Shown here in pieces: positions 5,148 through 7,006 of a stretch of 7,006 bases of DNA. Position numbers and translations under genes: made by a program. The stretch is from the NCBI GenBank assembly GCA_023443985.1, contig JAEZSJ010000031.1, positions 1 through 7,006 of the forward strand, written 5' to 3'. The notes beneath the pieces are model-generated. The model ran no database searches and was not told the DNA's origin. It saw only the letters and a list, made by a program, of their open reading frames with translations. This DNA is from Verrucomicrobiota bacterium. Its GTDB lineage: Bacteria; Verrucomicrobiota; Verrucomicrobiia; Opitutales; Opitutaceae. Every line of letters begins with the position of its first letter. The stretch's first letter is position 1.

Positions 5148-6974
5148 TCAGGTCGGTCGTGATTCAAGGCCCACGGGCCGAGGCGCCCGACGGACGGCCA
5201 AGGGGTGAGACAGGGTGGACGCGGACGCGCGGGCAGCGTTCACCGCCACCGGGGTGGCCGTGCCGCGGGCGCCTTCCACCAGGCCGATGAGTCCGGCGAC
5301 GGCGCGGCGGAGGTCCTCCGCCTGGGAGTTGAGCTCGCGGGCGGCGCTGGCGCTCTCCTCGGCGGTGGCGGCGTTGCCCTGGGTGAGCTTGTCCATGTCG
5401 GCGACGGCATGGTTGAGCTGGGTGACGCTGTTGGCCTGTTCCTGGGATGCGGTGGTGATCGCTTCGACGAGCTGGGCGATGCGGTGGGCGATCTGCTGGT
5501 TGGCGCCGATCGCGGTGCTGACCTGGGCGTTGAGCTCGGCCGTCTCGGTGATGCGGGCGTTGGCGCGCTCGATCATCTCGGCGGTTTCGCGCGAGGCTTG
5601 GGCGCTGCGTTGGGCGAGGGCGCGGACCTCCTCGGCGACGACCGCGAAACCCGCGCCGGACTCGCCGGCGCGGGCGGCTTCGACGGCGGCGTTGAGGGCG
5701 AGGATGTTGGTCTGGAAGGCGATCTCGTCGATGGTCTTCACGATCTTGGCCGTGGCCTTGGCGGCTTCGACCGCGGCCGCGATGGCGGTGACCATGTGGT
5801 CGTTGCAGGTCTTGATCTCCTGGAGGTTTTGGGCGGCGTCCTCCTTGAGGGCGCGGTCGGCGTTGCGCGCATCCTCGGCGTTGCGGGTCGTCATGGTCGC
5901 GAGTTCCTCGAGGGAGGCGCTGGTCTCCTGCAGGGCGGCGGCCTGCTGCGAGGCGCCGGTGGCGAGCACGCCGCTGGCGGAGGAGACCTGCTGGGCGGCG
6001 TCCGCGGTTTGCTCGGAGTTGGCGGTCAGCTGTTCGGCGACCGTACTGAGGGGCTTGGCGATGGTGCGGGCGGTGAGATACGAGATGCCGATGCCGACGA
6101 GCAGGGCGGCGGCCCCGAGGCTGACGAGACCGAAGGTCATGCGGCGGACGGGTGCGGTGAGCTCGGCGGTGGGCACGGTGATCGCCACGCCCCAGCCGAG
6201 GGCCGCGCTGTTGCGAAACACGAGGACCCTGCTGACGCCGTCCGTCCGGTACGCGATCCTCCCCTCCTGGCGACCGAGGATCTCGCGGCCCCAGTCGAAC
6301 TCGGAGATCCTGGTCTTCACGATGAGATCGGTCTGGGGGTGTGCGAGCATCAGGCCGTTGCGGTCGAACATGAAGGCGTAGCCGGTCTCGAGCACCTCGA
6401 TGGTGTTGATTTCCCGGTGGCTGAAGGCCTTCAGATCGACGGCGGCGTAGACGATGCCGCGGGCTTTGGCGCCATCCATCACGGGCGCCGCGACGATGAC
6501 GATCGGCGTGCCGCTGCGTTGGCTCAGGAGAACATCGGAGACGGCGAGCTGACCGGCGATGGCCTGTTTGAAATAGGCGCGGGTGCCGCTGCTGATCTTC
6601 CCGACGGTGGCAGGGTCGGACCCGGCGATCGCCATCCCGGTGGCATCGGTGAGAGTGATTCCTTCCATGTACCCGAGCAGGTCCTTGGCTCGGGCGTAGT
6701 CCGCCGAGAGCTTGGCGAGCGCCTTCTCGGACCCGGCGATGGCGGCGCGGGCGTCGGCGTCGCCGGCCCATTGCTGAACGAGGATGGTCTGGGTGTGGAT
6801 CCAATTCTCCATCGATGCGACGGTCGAGGCGGTGATGTCCTGCAGTTGCGTGTCGTAGGTCGACAGGAGCGAGTTGCGGCTCATCCGGTACGCCGAGAAT
6901 GCGGTTGCGACGGTGATGGCGGTGACGAGGAGCGCGGTGGGGACGATGATGCGGAGCTCGAGATTCCAGCGCAT
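5148..6974 (-). CDS. Methyl-accepting chemotaxis protein with dCache-type sensor
   Basis: A complete 608-residue chemoreceptor. TM1 is at about 9-28. A periplasmic sensor follows (about 30-272) with dCache features: TDATGMAIAGSDP (109-121), TRAYFKQAIAG (131-141), SGTPIVIVAAPV (154-165), TGYAFMFDRNGLMLAHP (197-213). The R-x-W-Y signature of amino-acid-binding dCache domains is not seen, so the ligand is unknown. TM2 is at about 280-300. The stretch TARTIAKPLSTVAEQL (301-316) looks like only the first HAMP helix; the second is not recognisable before the coiled coil. The signalling hairpin tip is intact (IAFQTNILALNAAVEAAR, 418-435; AGESGAGFAVVAEEVRALAQ, 436-455). The tip Glu438 to the end of the helix near 562 spans about 124 residues, compatible with a 36-heptad receptor. 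QAAALQETSASLEE (344-357) and a later ATAEESASAA (536-545) are candidate adaptation regions. The C-terminus (VGLESRPT) has no NWETF-type CheR tether. It signals to CheA/CheW, none of which is encoded here. The ATG is the natural start before TM1; no Shine-Dalgarno site. Confidence 0.96.
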   Translation of the reverse strand: MRWNLELRIIVPTALLVTAITVATAFSAYRMSRNSLLSTYDTQLQDITASTVASMENWIHTQTILVQQWAGDADARAAIAGSEKALAKLSADYARAKDLLGYMEGITLTDATGMAIAGSDPATVGKISSGTRAYFKQAIAGQLAVSDVLLSQRSGTPIVIVAAPVMDGAKARGIVYAAVDLKAFSHREINTIEVLETGYAFMFDRNGLMLAHPQTDLIVKTRISEFDWGREILGRQEGRIAYRTDGVSRVLVFRNSAALGWGVAITVPTAELTAPVRRMTFGLVSLGAAALLVGIGISYLTARTIAKPLSTVAEQLTANSEQTADAAQQVSSASGVLATGASQQAAALQETSASLEELATMTTRNAEDARNADRALKEDAAQNLQEIKTCNDHMVTAIAAAVEAAKATAKIVKTIDEIAFQTNILALNAAVEAARAGESGAGFAVVAEEVRALAQRSAQASRETAEMIERANARITETAELNAQVSTAIGANQQIAHRIAQLVEAITTASQEQANSVTQLNHAVADMDKLTQGNAATAEESASAARELNSQAEDLRRAVAGLIGLVEGARGTATPVAVNAARASASTLSHPLAVRRAPRPVGLESRPT

Positions 6975-7006
6975 GGTTTGTAGCTGTGGGGTGCCGACAA
7001 CGGGGC
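6975..7006 (-). other. Upstream end of the chemoreceptor leader (truncated by window)
   Basis: Thirty-two bases upstream of the chemoreceptor start are visible. Read leftward they carry no purine-rich ribosome binding site and no recognisable promoter element. Any flagellar-type or housekeeping promoter would lie beyond the window. Confidence 0.4.

Noticed and set aside
5205..6983. Long plus-strand open frames opposite the chemoreceptor (about 590 and 390 codons)
   Set aside because: Gly- or Ala/Ser-rich translations with no domain. They arise because the real minus-strand gene has strong GC3 bias, and the chemoreceptor has complete family motifs.
1..7006. CRISPR array, insertion sequence, tRNA or phage genes
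   Set aside because: No regularly spaced repeats, transposase, terminal inverted repeats or tRNA-like cloverleaf were found; base composition is even across the window.

Overview
The window is GC-rich bacterial chromosome (well above 60% G+C by eye). Genes are closely packed, strongly GC3-biased, and mostly lack a recognisable Shine-Dalgarno site. The gene mix, with a CreD-type inner membrane protein, a secreted SYLF/YSC84 protein, a DUF2334-type deacetylase, a flippase-like membrane protein and a HAMP-poor chemoreceptor, suggests a Gram-negative, probably motile environmental bacterium. My best guess is Verrucomicrobiota (Opitutaceae-like). That rests on general resemblance, not on a marker gene.

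Layout. 1-101 (+) is the C-terminal tail of a CreD-family inner membrane protein. 249-929 (+) encodes a secreted lipid-binding SYLF-domain protein and is closed by a strong intrinsic terminator at 957-984. From 1114 to 5126 (+) four recognisable genes run in one direction: a GT4 glycosyltransferase, a GNAT acyltransferase with a hydrophobic insert, a DUF2334/NodB-like deacetylase, and a multi-pass lysylphosphatidylglycerol-synthase-type (UPF0104, flippase-like) membrane protein. Between the last two is a 48-codon reading frame. It has the best Shine-Dalgarno site in the window, and it overlaps the stop codon before it and the start codon after it. 5148-6974 (-) is a complete methyl-accepting chemotaxis protein convergent with the membrane protein, with 21 bp between their stop codons.

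How the genes may work together. Glycosyl transfer, removal of an N-acyl group, N-acylation and a flippase-like protein together look like a small locus that builds and modifies an amino-sugar glycolipid or other lipid-linked glycan at the inner membrane. Both soluble-type enzymes (GNAT and deacetylase) carry Trp-rich hydrophobic or cationic segments that could hold them at the membrane. This pathway is an inference; neither the sugar donor nor the acceptor can be read from the sequence. The CreD fragment, the SYLF protein and the chemoreceptor look like independent neighbours.

No tRNA, rRNA, CRISPR array, insertion sequence or phage gene was seen. No gap between genes exceeds about 190 bp; the gaps hold one clear terminator and several GC-rich inverted repeats.
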